14,803 nt of DNA from Bacteroidota bacterium. GTDB lineage: Bacteria; Bacteroidota; Bacteroidia; Bacteroidales; VadinHA17. Of this stretch, positions 7,334 through 13,516 are shown piece by piece. Every line of letters begins with the position of its first letter. Within the stretch, counting starts at the first letter, position 1. Below the pieces are notes generated by a model. That model was not told where the DNA came from, did no database searches, and saw nothing but the letters and a program-made list of their open reading frames with translations. The stretch lies in assembly GCA_030613125.1 (NCBI GenBank), contig JAUWMO010000050.1:1-14803 (forward strand), written 5' to 3'. Both the position numbers and the translations under genes were made by a program.

Positions 7334-7340
7334 AAAGGAG
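7334..7340 (+). promoter_or_regulatory. Strong ribosome binding site of the SDR gene
   Basis: AAAGGAG lies 8 bases before the ATG at 7349. It fixes that start and stands out because most genes in the window have no Shine-Dalgarno. Confidence 0.6.
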
Positions 7341-7348
7341 ACTGATAA

Positions 7349-8386
7349 ATGACTGAATATCCTGATAAAATATTAAATAACGAACAGTTAGAGGAAATCT
7401 TATCTAAACCGACACCCGAAGTTGTTAAGTTGTTTTCACGTTTGGATGGTGATATTATCTTTCTGGGTATTTCCGGCAAGATAGGCCCTTCATTAGCTCG
7501 TATGACGACAAGAGCATGCAATGAGGCTGGTGTTCAGAAAAAAATTATTGGCGTATCCCTTTTCGACTCTAAAGAGCAAAGAAAAAGTATTGAGAGTTAT
7601 GGTATTGAAACAATCCATGGCGATCTGCTCAATACCGATTTCATTCAAAGCATACCTACAGTTAAAAATGTGATCTTTATGGCAGGTATGAAGTTTGGTT
7701 CTGAAGAGAATATATCCCTGACCTGGGCTGTAAATTCCTACTTGCCGGCATTGGTATCAGAACGCTTCCTGAAATCAAGGATCGTTGCTTTTTCCACCGG
7801 TTGTGTGTATCCACTCGTTCCGGTCCAATCAGGAGGATCGCTGGAAACAGACAAACCTGCCCCGGTTGGAGAGTATGCACAATCGTGTCTTGGAAGAGAG
7901 AGAATGTTTGAATATGGAAGTATACAAAACAAAACACCCGTGTCGCTGATCCGTTTGAATTACGCGGTTGAAATGCGCTATGGTGTTTTGGTTGATATAG
8001 CTTTGAAAGTTAAAAATAACATACCTGTCGATCTATCCATGGGTTTTTTCAATGTGATCTGGCAGGGCGATGCAAATGCCATGATCCTTCGGGCTTTGGA
8101 ATATTGTGAAAGTCCTGCAAAAATAATAAATATTACCGGTCCGGAAACTGCTTCGGTCCGGCAGGTAGCCCAACAATTTGGCGAATATTTTAATACTAAA
8201 CCAAAATTTGAAAAACAGGAAGCGAAAACGGCGCTTCTCAGTAATGCTCAACTATCCTACAACCTGTTCGGTCGTCCGGAAGTACCACTGAACCAGATAA
8301 TTCACTGGATTGCCGACTGGATAAACAATGAAAAGGAATTATTAGGCAAACCAACTCATTATGAAGTGAGAGATGGAAAATATTAG
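7349..8386 (+). CDS. Extended SDR: NAD-dependent epimerase/dehydratase-family protein with altered active site
   Basis: The Rossmann start is at DIIFLGISGKIGPSLA, with glycines 40, 43 and 46 in the GxxGxxG spacing. About 34 extra residues precede it. GDLL at 91-94, FMAGMKFG near 110-117 and AFSTGCVYPL (147-156, with Ser149-Thr150) follow the usual extended-SDR order. The catalytic motif should be YxxxK, but here it reads Tyr176-Ala-Gln-Ser-Cys180, so the lysine that lowers the tyrosine pKa is replaced by cysteine. The C-terminal half has ITGPETASVRQVAQQFG, typical of sugar-nucleotide epimerase-like proteins. Dinucleotide binding is likely; normal epimerase or dehydratase chemistry is doubtful. 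The gene overlaps the downstream GNAT gene by 14 bases, so they are translationally coupled. With the Gfo/Idh/MocA gene further on, it suggests a sugar- or polyol-modifying pathway, which is inference. Confidence 0.85.
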   Translation: MTEYPDKILNNEQLEEILSKPTPEVVKLFSRLDGDIIFLGISGKIGPSLARMTTRACNEAGVQKKIIGVSLFDSKEQRKSIESYGIETIHGDLLNTDFIQSIPTVKNVIFMAGMKFGSEENISLTWAVNSYLPALVSERFLKSRIVAFSTGCVYPLVPVQSGGSLETDKPAPVGEYAQSCLGRERMFEYGSIQNKTPVSLIRLNYAVEMRYGVLVDIALKVKNNIPVDLSMGFFNVIWQGDANAMILRALEYCESPAKIINITGPETASVRQVAQQFGEYFNTKPKFEKQEAKTALLSNAQLSYNLFGRPEVPLNQIIHWIADWINNEKELLGKPTHYEVRDGKY

Positions 8387-9239
8387 CCCCGTTACATTAA
8401 GATCAATGCATTACAATGACATTGAAGTTGCAATGCACTTAAAAAATACGGAAGGCTGGAATCAAACAGAAAAGGATTGGGAACTGTTAATTGAAAACCC
8501 TCTGAATATATGTCTGGTTGCTGAATACCAACATAAAGTAATTGGAACAGTAACCGCCATTAATTATTCAAATGAAGTAGCCTGGATTGGAATGGTACTG
8601 GTGGACAGAAAATGTCGCGGACAAGGAGTGAGCAAGCTACTCCTTACCGATTTAATGAAGAAGCTGGAACAATGCAAATCAGTTAAGCTTGACGCAACCC
8701 CTGCCGGTTTACCTGTTTATAAAAAAATAGCGTTTGTTGAGGAATATGCAATCTATCGCATGACTAATCCTTCTCTGAAGAATTCATTTAAAGACAAATA
8801 TAAAATATCTGCTAAACCTGTTCAGGCAAAGGATATTCAGGAAATTGTAAAATTCGACAAGCTTATCTTTGGCGTTGACAGAACATCTCTTATTGAATTC
8901 TTTATAGAAAATTATCCTGAAAAAGCCTGGTTGCTGAAAAGAAATAACCAAATTGCCGGGTATACACTTGGAAGAAATGGAACCCGATTTAATCAAATAG
9001 GACCAGTCTCTGCATTAACAGTAAATGACGCTAAAATCCTTATTGCTGAAGCCCTGAAAAGCCTGGCCGGTCAGCCGGTTGTTATGGATATTCTACAAGA
9101 TAAAGAAATTTTGATTGATTGGTTAAGTTCCATGGGATTTACTACACAGCGTCACTTTATAAGAATGTATCATAAGGATAATCCATATCCCGGAATTATT
9201 AACAAACAGTTTTTAATAGGCGGCCCCGAATTCGGGTAA
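8373..9239 (+). CDS. Double-domain GNAT N-acetyltransferase (YitH/HolE-like C-terminal domain)
   Basis: The first half (about residues 1-135) is a GNAT fold. The acetyl-CoA motif A is visible as MVLVDRKCRGQGVSKLLL, with RGQGVS at 82-87; the last position is Ser where Gly or Ala is usual. Beta-strand 4 (WIGMVLV) and the motif B region PAGLPVYKKIAFVEEY are also present. The second half (about 140-288) looks like the Acetyltransf_18 domain of YitH/HolE-type proteins: FGVDRTSLIEFFIENYPEKA, then NQIAGYTLGRNG and a closing GFTTQRHFIRMYH. Such proteins acetylate small amines or amino-sugars, or are uncharacterised. The ATG at 8373 overlaps the SDR gene by 14 bases. The stop codon abuts a 12-bp palindrome, CCCGAATTCGGG (9225-9236). 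Family firm; acceptor substrate unknown. Confidence 0.87.
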   Translation: MENISPVTLRSMHYNDIEVAMHLKNTEGWNQTEKDWELLIENPLNICLVAEYQHKVIGTVTAINYSNEVAWIGMVLVDRKCRGQGVSKLLLTDLMKKLEQCKSVKLDATPAGLPVYKKIAFVEEYAIYRMTNPSLKNSFKDKYKISAKPVQAKDIQEIVKFDKLIFGVDRTSLIEFFIENYPEKAWLLKRNNQIAGYTLGRNGTRFNQIGPVSALTVNDAKILIAEALKSLAGQPVVMDILQDKEILIDWLSSMGFTTQRHFIRMYHKDNPYPGIINKQFLIGGPEFG

Positions 9240-9306
9240 GGCCGTTGTATTATGCTGGCTGGTATTATCATTACATAGATTATGGGCAATGCTTATTATA
9301 CCAAAT

Positions 9307-9339
9307 GTTGAATAATTCCGTTAAATTATTGTAATTTTA
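9307..9339 (+). promoter_or_regulatory. Candidate Bacteroidota promoter of the A+T-rich cassette
   Basis: GTTG at 9307-9310 and TAATTTTA at 9332-9339 are separated by 21 bases. This fits the Bacteroidota layout TTTG-N19-21-TAnnTTTG with one mismatch in each box. The cassette's first ATG follows 16 bases later. If real, the cassette is expressed independently of the upstream enzymes. Confidence 0.35.
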
Positions 9340-9355
9340 AAAAAAAATATAAAAA

Positions 9356-10015
9356 ATGGCTAAGTATATAATACCAGAACAATTCATTTCTGGATTTAAA
9401 GAACTTTCCTCTTTAAAGAAAGATTTAACTTACAAGATTAGTGATATTTTGAAAAAATTGAATATAGGCGATGGGCCAGAAACTTTAGTTAAAAAATTAT
9501 CTGATAATAAACATTTATCCAAATTGGATTTATCATTAATATCATTTACTATTTTCAGTTTGATTAGTTTGGCACAAAAAGAAAACATTGATCACTTAGT
9601 TGACAATTTAACTCAAGCATACTCACTTCAAAATAAAGAAGCTCAGAAAGATGAAATAATAAATCTAAAAAAAAATTTAATAACTATTTTACATTCTATT
9701 GACAAAATTAATCTGACTTTTAAAGCAAGAAAACTACAATCAGAATATGATAAAATATTCACAGACTGTAGAGTAATAAGTGATATTAGATTAATATTCT
9801 TAGACAAAATAGATGAAAGCCCAAAACAAGCTGTAATTATTCATAATTTAAAAGTGGAATATCAACAAGATGAAGAAATTAAAGAATCTTTTTTTGCTTT
9901 GGATTTAGCTGATTTAAAGAAGTTAAAAGAACAGATAGAAAGAGCTATCGAAAAAGAAAATATAATTAAAAACAAGATAAATCGAGAAATTACTTTTATT
10001 GAAATTAAAGAATAA
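9356..10015 (+). CDS. Hypothetical protein, first gene of an A+T-rich three-gene cassette
   Basis: I cannot assign a function. The protein has 219 residues, is lysine- and isoleucine-rich and is predicted mostly helical. It has no signal peptide and no membrane segment. The N-terminal half (about 5-125) is a run of amphipathic helices. The C-terminal part looks more structured: CRVISDIRLIF at 138-148, AVIIHNLKVEY at 159-169, and a helix FFALDLADLKKLKEQIERA (179-197) that could be a coiled coil. From memory, this C-terminal pattern (DIRxxF, AVIxHxLKxxY, ALDxxDLKxLK) occurs in uncharacterised proteins, which would make it a real conserved domain. The leader is a run of A with no Shine-Dalgarno. 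Codon and base use are clearly more A+T-rich than in the flanking enzymes. The next gene starts 5 bases after the stop, which points to a joint function. Confidence 0.7.
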   Translation: MAKYIIPEQFISGFKELSSLKKDLTYKISDILKKLNIGDGPETLVKKLSDNKHLSKLDLSLISFTIFSLISLAQKENIDHLVDNLTQAYSLQNKEAQKDEIINLKKNLITILHSIDKINLTFKARKLQSEYDKIFTDCRVISDIRLIFLDKIDESPKQAVIIHNLKVEYQQDEEIKESFFALDLADLKKLKEQIERAIEKENIIKNKINREITFIEIKE

Positions 10016-10020
10016 AGAAT

Positions 10021-10650
10021 ATGCCTGAGACTTTGCAATGCAAATATCTTCCAGGAAAACCGCAAAAATCTTTAACTGAAGATTCCTATTTCCCCTCTTA
10101 TAGAAAATTATGGGAATTTGCTAAAAAAGCTTATTTATTTGAGCCCATAAGTATAAAAAGAGATATTATTGCCTTTTCTCACATTCAGACAATAAAGTTT
10201 GCTATGAGGCAAGCAGTTGATGAAATTGAAAAACAAATAAAAGGTTTGAAATTTTCTTTTCCAATAGAATTGGTTCATATCTTAAATGAAATTGAAGTTT
10301 CATCAAATATCATTGATTTAGATAAAAATTGGGATGATGAAGGTGCTCTGCAAATTTCTTATGAAACTTGGGAAAAAGCTACATTATTTATTTCTAATTA
10401 TTCAAAATGGATTTATAATAACCAAAATATAATAATTAGTGAACCAGATATTGCTGCTGTATCTGATGGTTCCATTGACTTAACTTGGTCCTCAAAACAA
10501 GCAAGACTCTTAGTGAATATTAAGGAAGCAGAAACTACAGCAAGTTACTATGGTGATTATTTTACAGAAAATAATAATATTAAAGGGAACATTCCAATTA
10601 ATGAAATAAATGAATTTTTTGCATATTGGTTGAAAGTATTTAAAGTTTAG
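10021..10650 (+). CDS. Hypothetical protein with NWDDEGA and DGSIDLTW motifs, second cassette gene
   Basis: Function unknown. The protein has 209 residues, appears soluble and has no signal peptide. The N-terminal half is helical. The recognisable core starts at LDKNWDDEGALQISYETWEKA (about residues 100-120, Asn103-Trp104 to Gly108-Ala109). It continues through FISNYSKWIY, then PDIAAVSDGSIDLTW (142-156), and a beta stretch ARLLVNI. The order 'NWDxxGA, helix, P-x-x-x-P/A-x-x-DGSIxLxW, beta' matches a pattern I recall in many uncharacterised small proteins of bacterial accessory regions, commonly paired with a second small protein like the one that follows here. No nuclease, kinase or toxin catalytic motif is visible. 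Gaps of 5 bases upstream and 10 bases downstream indicate one operon. Confidence 0.75.
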   Translation: MPETLQCKYLPGKPQKSLTEDSYFPSYRKLWEFAKKAYLFEPISIKRDIIAFSHIQTIKFAMRQAVDEIEKQIKGLKFSFPIELVHILNEIEVSSNIIDLDKNWDDEGALQISYETWEKATLFISNYSKWIYNNQNIIISEPDIAAVSDGSIDLTWSSKQARLLVNIKEAETTASYYGDYFTENNNIKGNIPINEINEFFAYWLKVFKV

Positions 10651-10660
10651 CAAGTTATTA

Positions 10661-11092
10661 ATGTGGCCTAAAGAAAAAATTCCATTACAAGATAAATTAT
10701 TTATTAGAGTTCATAAAGAAAACATAAATCCCAAAACTGGACTTCCAAGACCTGCAGCATTCAAAAACACTCCGGCAAGTGGACTATCGTTGTCATCTGA
10801 TTGGGAAAGGTATACAACACCCGAAAAAAGCCGTGAATTGATTGGAAAACAATTCAAGAAAGAAACTACAAATTTTAAGAATCCCTTATTCTTTTTTATT
10901 GTTAGTGTGATTGTTAATGACATATACAATTTAAGCTGTAATCAGTTGATAGAATACACTCCTAAATATCAAAATCCGGAACCAATTGGGGATCCAAATA
11001 ACAGGGCACATTCAAGTATAATAGGTGATAAAACAGATGAAGAAATCAGATTGAAATTTGTGAATATTTCAAATTGGGAAATTAAACCTTAG
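10661..11092 (+). CDS. Hypothetical protein with NNRAHSSIIG motif, third cassette gene
   Basis: Function unknown. The protein has 143 residues and no signal peptide; a short hydrophobic run FFFIVSVIVN (77-86) is more likely a buried strand than a membrane helix. Seen in order: LFIRVHKENI (13-22, Arg16 and His18), PAAFKNT (31-37), GLSLSSDWERYTTPEKS (41-57) and, near the end, DPNNRAHSSIIGDK (111-124). The layout 'RVH, AFxxT, LSxxxxxYTTPExS, NxAHxxIxG' recalls a family of uncharacterised small proteins found beside NWDxxGA-type proteins, and that agrees with the gene upstream. The ATG at 10661 has no Shine-Dalgarno. Only 9 bases separate its stop from the Gfo/Idh/MocA start, so the cassette is read into that gene. 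A role in defence or toxin-antitoxin function is possible but not shown by any catalytic motif. Confidence 0.72.
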   Translation: MWPKEKIPLQDKLFIRVHKENINPKTGLPRPAAFKNTPASGLSLSSDWERYTTPEKSRELIGKQFKKETTNFKNPLFFFIVSVIVNDIYNLSCNQLIEYTPKYQNPEPIGDPNNRAHSSIIGDKTDEEIRLKFVNISNWEIKP

Positions 11093-11101
11093 GATTTTAT
11101 T

Positions 11102-12160
11102 ATGAAATCAATAAACGTCGCTATTATCGGACTCCGTCACTTACATCCACGGAGTTACATGATTCACTTCGAGGCAGTAAAGGAGATGAATGTCATCGCC
11201 GTAGCAGAAGAGGATGAATCACTGCGTAACCAATTTGCACAGGATTTTAATTTAAAAGCATATTCTTTTTGGCAGGAACTTTTTAGCAAGGAGAATATTG
11301 ACCTGGCTGCCATATTCCTGCCACATATTGACTGTCCCGATGCGGCATTGGCTGCTATCGGAAAAAGTATTCACGTACTAATTGAAAAGCCGATGACCGT
11401 TGATAGCAAGTCCGCTGAAAAAATCGTCAGAGTTGCTGAAAAAAAAGGTGTTTTAGTAACAACGCCGTACGTTTGGCGTTATCATCCTGTTGTGAAAGAT
11501 ATTAAAAAATTGATTGATGACGGTGTATTGGGGCAGATCATTGGATGTCAGGGACGTTGTGCAGCCGGTCGTTTGGACCGTTATATTGAAGGTAATGCAG
11601 AATGGATGCTCGACGTTAACAAAAGCGGCGGTGGACCAATGTATAATCTGGGAGTTCACTGGGTTGATTTATTTATCTGGTTATTGGGAGAAAAAATTAA
11701 TAGTGTTATTGGAAAGAACGTCAGGGTCAATCAAAGCTATAATATTGAAGACAACTCTTTTGCTGTTGCAACATTCAAAAACGGCGCTGTTCTGAACCTG
11801 GACATAAGTTACACTGTCCCTGAATCTTTTCCTTATGGACGCGATCTGTATATTGGAATACGAGGTACTAAGGGTGTTATTTCATGGGCGCCTGCTTATG
11901 AAGGAGAACGCGATGAGTTATTTATTTGCAGCGATTGTGACTCTTTCAAGTCAGCACCTGTACAACATCGTACCTACGAAATGAAACCTGTAAAAGGATA
12001 TTCAGGTATTATGGGACTGGACTATCTCAATGATGTTGCCAAATCTATTCTCCACCAAAAAGAAGCGCCCATTACAGGCGCAGAAGGAGCAGATGTTTTA
12101 AAAGTGGTTGAGGCGTTTTATCGCTCCGTAGAACAAAACTCAACCGTTATTTTAAAATAA
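11102..12160 (+). CDS. Gfo/Idh/MocA-family NAD(P)-dependent oxidoreductase
   Basis: The N-terminal Rossmann domain begins NVAIIGLRHLHPRSY. The usual GxGxxG has degenerated to IIGLRHLHP, which is common in one branch of the family. The family signature EKPMT is at 95-99. The C-terminal alpha/beta domain carries GGGPMYNLGVHWVD, with His186 and Asp189 at the usual active-site positions. At 352 residues the length is typical. Members oxidise or reduce sugars, inositols or related polyols with NAD(P). The substrate cannot be inferred. It shares strand and enzyme flavour with the SDR/GNAT pair upstream and was probably next to them before the A+T-rich genes intervened. A weak AGGA lies about 9 bases before the ATG. 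Family assignment secure. Confidence 0.93.
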   Translation: MKSINVAIIGLRHLHPRSYMIHFEAVKEMNVIAVAEEDESLRNQFAQDFNLKAYSFWQELFSKENIDLAAIFLPHIDCPDAALAAIGKSIHVLIEKPMTVDSKSAEKIVRVAEKKGVLVTTPYVWRYHPVVKDIKKLIDDGVLGQIIGCQGRCAAGRLDRYIEGNAEWMLDVNKSGGGPMYNLGVHWVDLFIWLLGEKINSVIGKNVRVNQSYNIEDNSFAVATFKNGAVLNLDISYTVPESFPYGRDLYIGIRGTKGVISWAPAYEGERDELFICSDCDSFKSAPVQHRTYEMKPVKGYSGIMGLDYLNDVAKSILHQKEAPITGAEGADVLKVVEAFYRSVEQNSTVILK

Positions 12161-12308
12161 ACTATATAATCCAACCTTTTCCTGTTTTCCGTACAATGAT
12201 TTATAAATTTTGCAAATGCCAGTATATCTACATGATATGATCTTGTTTTTTGAAATATAGGTGCTGCATTGCAGAAAACAGGAGGTATTAAATAAAAATT
12301 TACAAAAT
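12161..12308. other. Intergenic gap between convergent genes
   Basis: The Gfo/Idh/MocA gene and the metallo-hydrolase gene end towards each other here. The gap is A+T-rich. CCTGTTTTC at 12181-12189 is complementary to GAAAACAGG at 12274-12282, and a small CTGC-ATT-GCAG hairpin lies at 12264-12274. No classical terminator with a T-run is evident on either strand. Confidence 0.4.
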
Positions 12309-13187
12309 TTAATCACATTCAAAAGTGATTTTTGTTCCAACATAACAATTTTTTACTTTTTCTTGTCCAAATCGTTTTTTAAGAATATCAATTGTTTTGG
12401 TTTTTTTTATAAAAGGGATAGGTAATTTATCTGTGCAATGATTAAGGTATAAATCGGGACAGTCATATACATTTTCTAATTGATTTGCTACATGTATCAC
12501 CTCCTGTGGTGTATAACGAACCATATGAGTACCACCTATGATCGCTAAAATCTTTTTTTTCGTAGATTTTTTTACATAATTACAGATATTTAATATACCA
12601 CTATGAGCACATCCTGCAATAATGACTTCTCCTTCCCTGGTGCTCAATACAAGACTTAAATCATCCAATATTGGATCAACGACTAATTTCCCATCCTCCC
12701 AATGCATTGCAATTGGTTCAACCCCATCTTTTTCATTTCGTCCAATAATTTCTCCAGTTGTTTTTAGACACGAAGTAATTTGCTGTGGTTCTTTACTTAA
12801 TTGAACATATAGTTTTTCTTTCTGTTCTTGTGTTAAATCGGGACAACCTAGTGGCATTTTAATAAATGATATTTTTGCAATTTTCTCTTCACGAAAATCG
12901 GGATGGGCAAATAAAGGCAAGGTTTCCTTTTTTATTCGTTTATCAAGAAAACCTGGTAGCCCACCTGTATGATCCCTATGACCATGTGATAAAACCAATT
13001 TCGTTATATCATCGGGGGAAATTTTTAATTCAGTCATATTATGCAACAGCATATGACTCTTCTGTCCAAGATCAAATAAAATTTGTTCATCTCCTATTGA
13101 AATTAAAAAGCTTTGTCCATGGTCATTTTTAAGCCTGGAACCACTTTCTTTTTCGTTACTATACAAATTTAATATCTGTACCTTCAT
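12309..13187 (-). CDS. Metallo-beta-lactamase-fold hydrolase, COG1237 type
   Basis: An MBL-fold protein of 292 residues. Numbered from the chosen start, the zinc motif HGHRDHTGG gives His68, His70, Asp72 and His73. Further ligand-type histidines are His195 (IIAGCAHSGI), His221 (IGGTHM) and His250 (LNHCTD). This arrangement matches COG1237, which includes the archaeal dihydropterin ribofuranosyl-aminobenzene phosphate synthase-like enzymes. Most bacterial members are uncharacterised, so the substrate is unknown. An ATG at 13211 would add eight residues, but AAGGAGG (complement of 13196-13202) lies inside that extension and 8 bases before the ATG at 13187. The start at 13187 is therefore far better. 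Such a strong Shine-Dalgarno is unusual for this window. The gene stands alone, convergent to the dehydrogenase. Confidence 0.88.
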   Translation of the reverse strand: MKVQILNLYSNEKESGSRLKNDHGQSFLISIGDEQILFDLGQKSHMLLHNMTELKISPDDITKLVLSHGHRDHTGGLPGFLDKRIKKETLPLFAHPDFREEKIAKISFIKMPLGCPDLTQEQKEKLYVQLSKEPQQITSCLKTTGEIIGRNEKDGVEPIAMHWEDGKLVVDPILDDLSLVLSTREGEVIIAGCAHSGILNICNYVKKSTKKKILAIIGGTHMVRYTPQEVIHVANQLENVYDCPDLYLNHCTDKLPIPFIKKTKTIDILKKRFGQEKVKNCYVGTKITFECD

Positions 13188-13195
13188 GATTTTAT

Positions 13196-13206
13196 CCTCC
13201 TTTTTT
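13196..13206 (-). promoter_or_regulatory. Strong Shine-Dalgarno that decides the MBL-fold start
   Basis: On the minus strand the sequence reads AAAAAAGGAGG, then 8 bases, then ATG at 13187-13185. It is the best ribosome binding site in the window and rules against the upstream ATG at 13211. Confidence 0.8.
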
Positions 13207-13213
13207 CTCATTT

Positions 13214-13235
13214 ATATTCGAAATAAACCGAATAT
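13214..13235. promoter_or_regulatory. Operator-like dyad upstream of the MBL-fold gene
   Basis: ATATTCG (13214-13220) and CGAATAT (13229-13235) form a perfect 7-bp inverted repeat with an 8-base A+T-rich spacer. It sits 27-48 bases before the start codon. The size and position suit a dimeric repressor site overlapping or just downstream of the promoter. No regulator gene is adjacent, so the binding protein is unknown. Confidence 0.45.
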
Positions 13236-13255
13236 TGGGCATGTCATTTCACATA

Positions 13256-13372
13256 ACGGCAGTCTGTCTAAAAACTAATTTTATATCCTTGAGAATTTAA
13301 TATTTGTACTAATTTACGGATAGCTACCCGAATATAATAACAGTATCAACAACTTATTAGACAGTCTGACGG
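13256..13372. mobile_element. MITE-like element with terminal inverted repeats and a 4-bp direct repeat
   Basis: CAGTCTGTCTAAAAA (13260-13274) and TTATTAGACAGTCTG (13354-13368) are inverted copies matching at 13 of 15 positions and bound a 109-bp A+T-rich segment. The segment is flanked on both sides by ACGG (13256-13259 and 13369-13372), as expected for a target-site duplication. There is no open frame inside, so mobilisation would need a transposase encoded elsewhere. The parental IS family cannot be named from this alone. Confidence 0.55.
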
Positions 13373-13397
13373 TTCAGTGTATGCGCAGTTGAGTGTT

Positions 13398-13431
13398 GGT
13401 GCCAATGATGGCGCCCACAGGCGCCGGCACC
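13398..13431. repeat. G+C-rich compound hairpin
   Basis: GGTGCC (13398-13403) pairs with GGCACC (13426-13431), and GGCGCC (13410-13415) pairs with GGCGCC (13420-13425) around a CACA loop, with a one-sided AATGAT bulge. It stands out in an A+T-rich region. It lies after the stop codon of no gene, since both flanking genes point left. A T-run is lacking, so a repeat element is more likely than a terminator. Confidence 0.5.
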
Positions 13432-13516
13432 ATGGCGTAATTATTTGGCTATTCATTGGTGCTAACAGGTATGTAGGGTCAGTATTGGTTATACGTAAAT
13501 TGAGAACATGAATCTA

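Larger units (their letters stand above)
13188..13516. other. Intergenic region upstream of the MBL-fold gene
   Basis: This 329-base gap lies between two minus-strand genes. From right to left it holds about 85 bases with nothing recognisable, the G+C-rich hairpin, the MITE-like element, the operator-like dyad and the strong Shine-Dalgarno of the MBL-fold gene. No open frame in it looks like a gene. Confidence 0.6.

Noticed and set aside
7171..7521. 116-codon open frame on the minus strand
   Set aside because: It overlaps the REP-like element and the start of the well-supported SDR gene, and its sequence merely reflects the repeats.
9225..9236. 12-bp palindrome CCCGAATTCGGG at the end of the GNAT gene
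   Set aside because: It lies in coding sequence, has no loop and no T-run, and a single short palindrome is weak evidence for a site or terminator.
13188..13211. Upstream ATG that would extend the MBL-fold protein by eight residues
   Set aside because: The extension contains the AAGGAGG ribosome binding site of the next ATG, so translation should begin at 13187.
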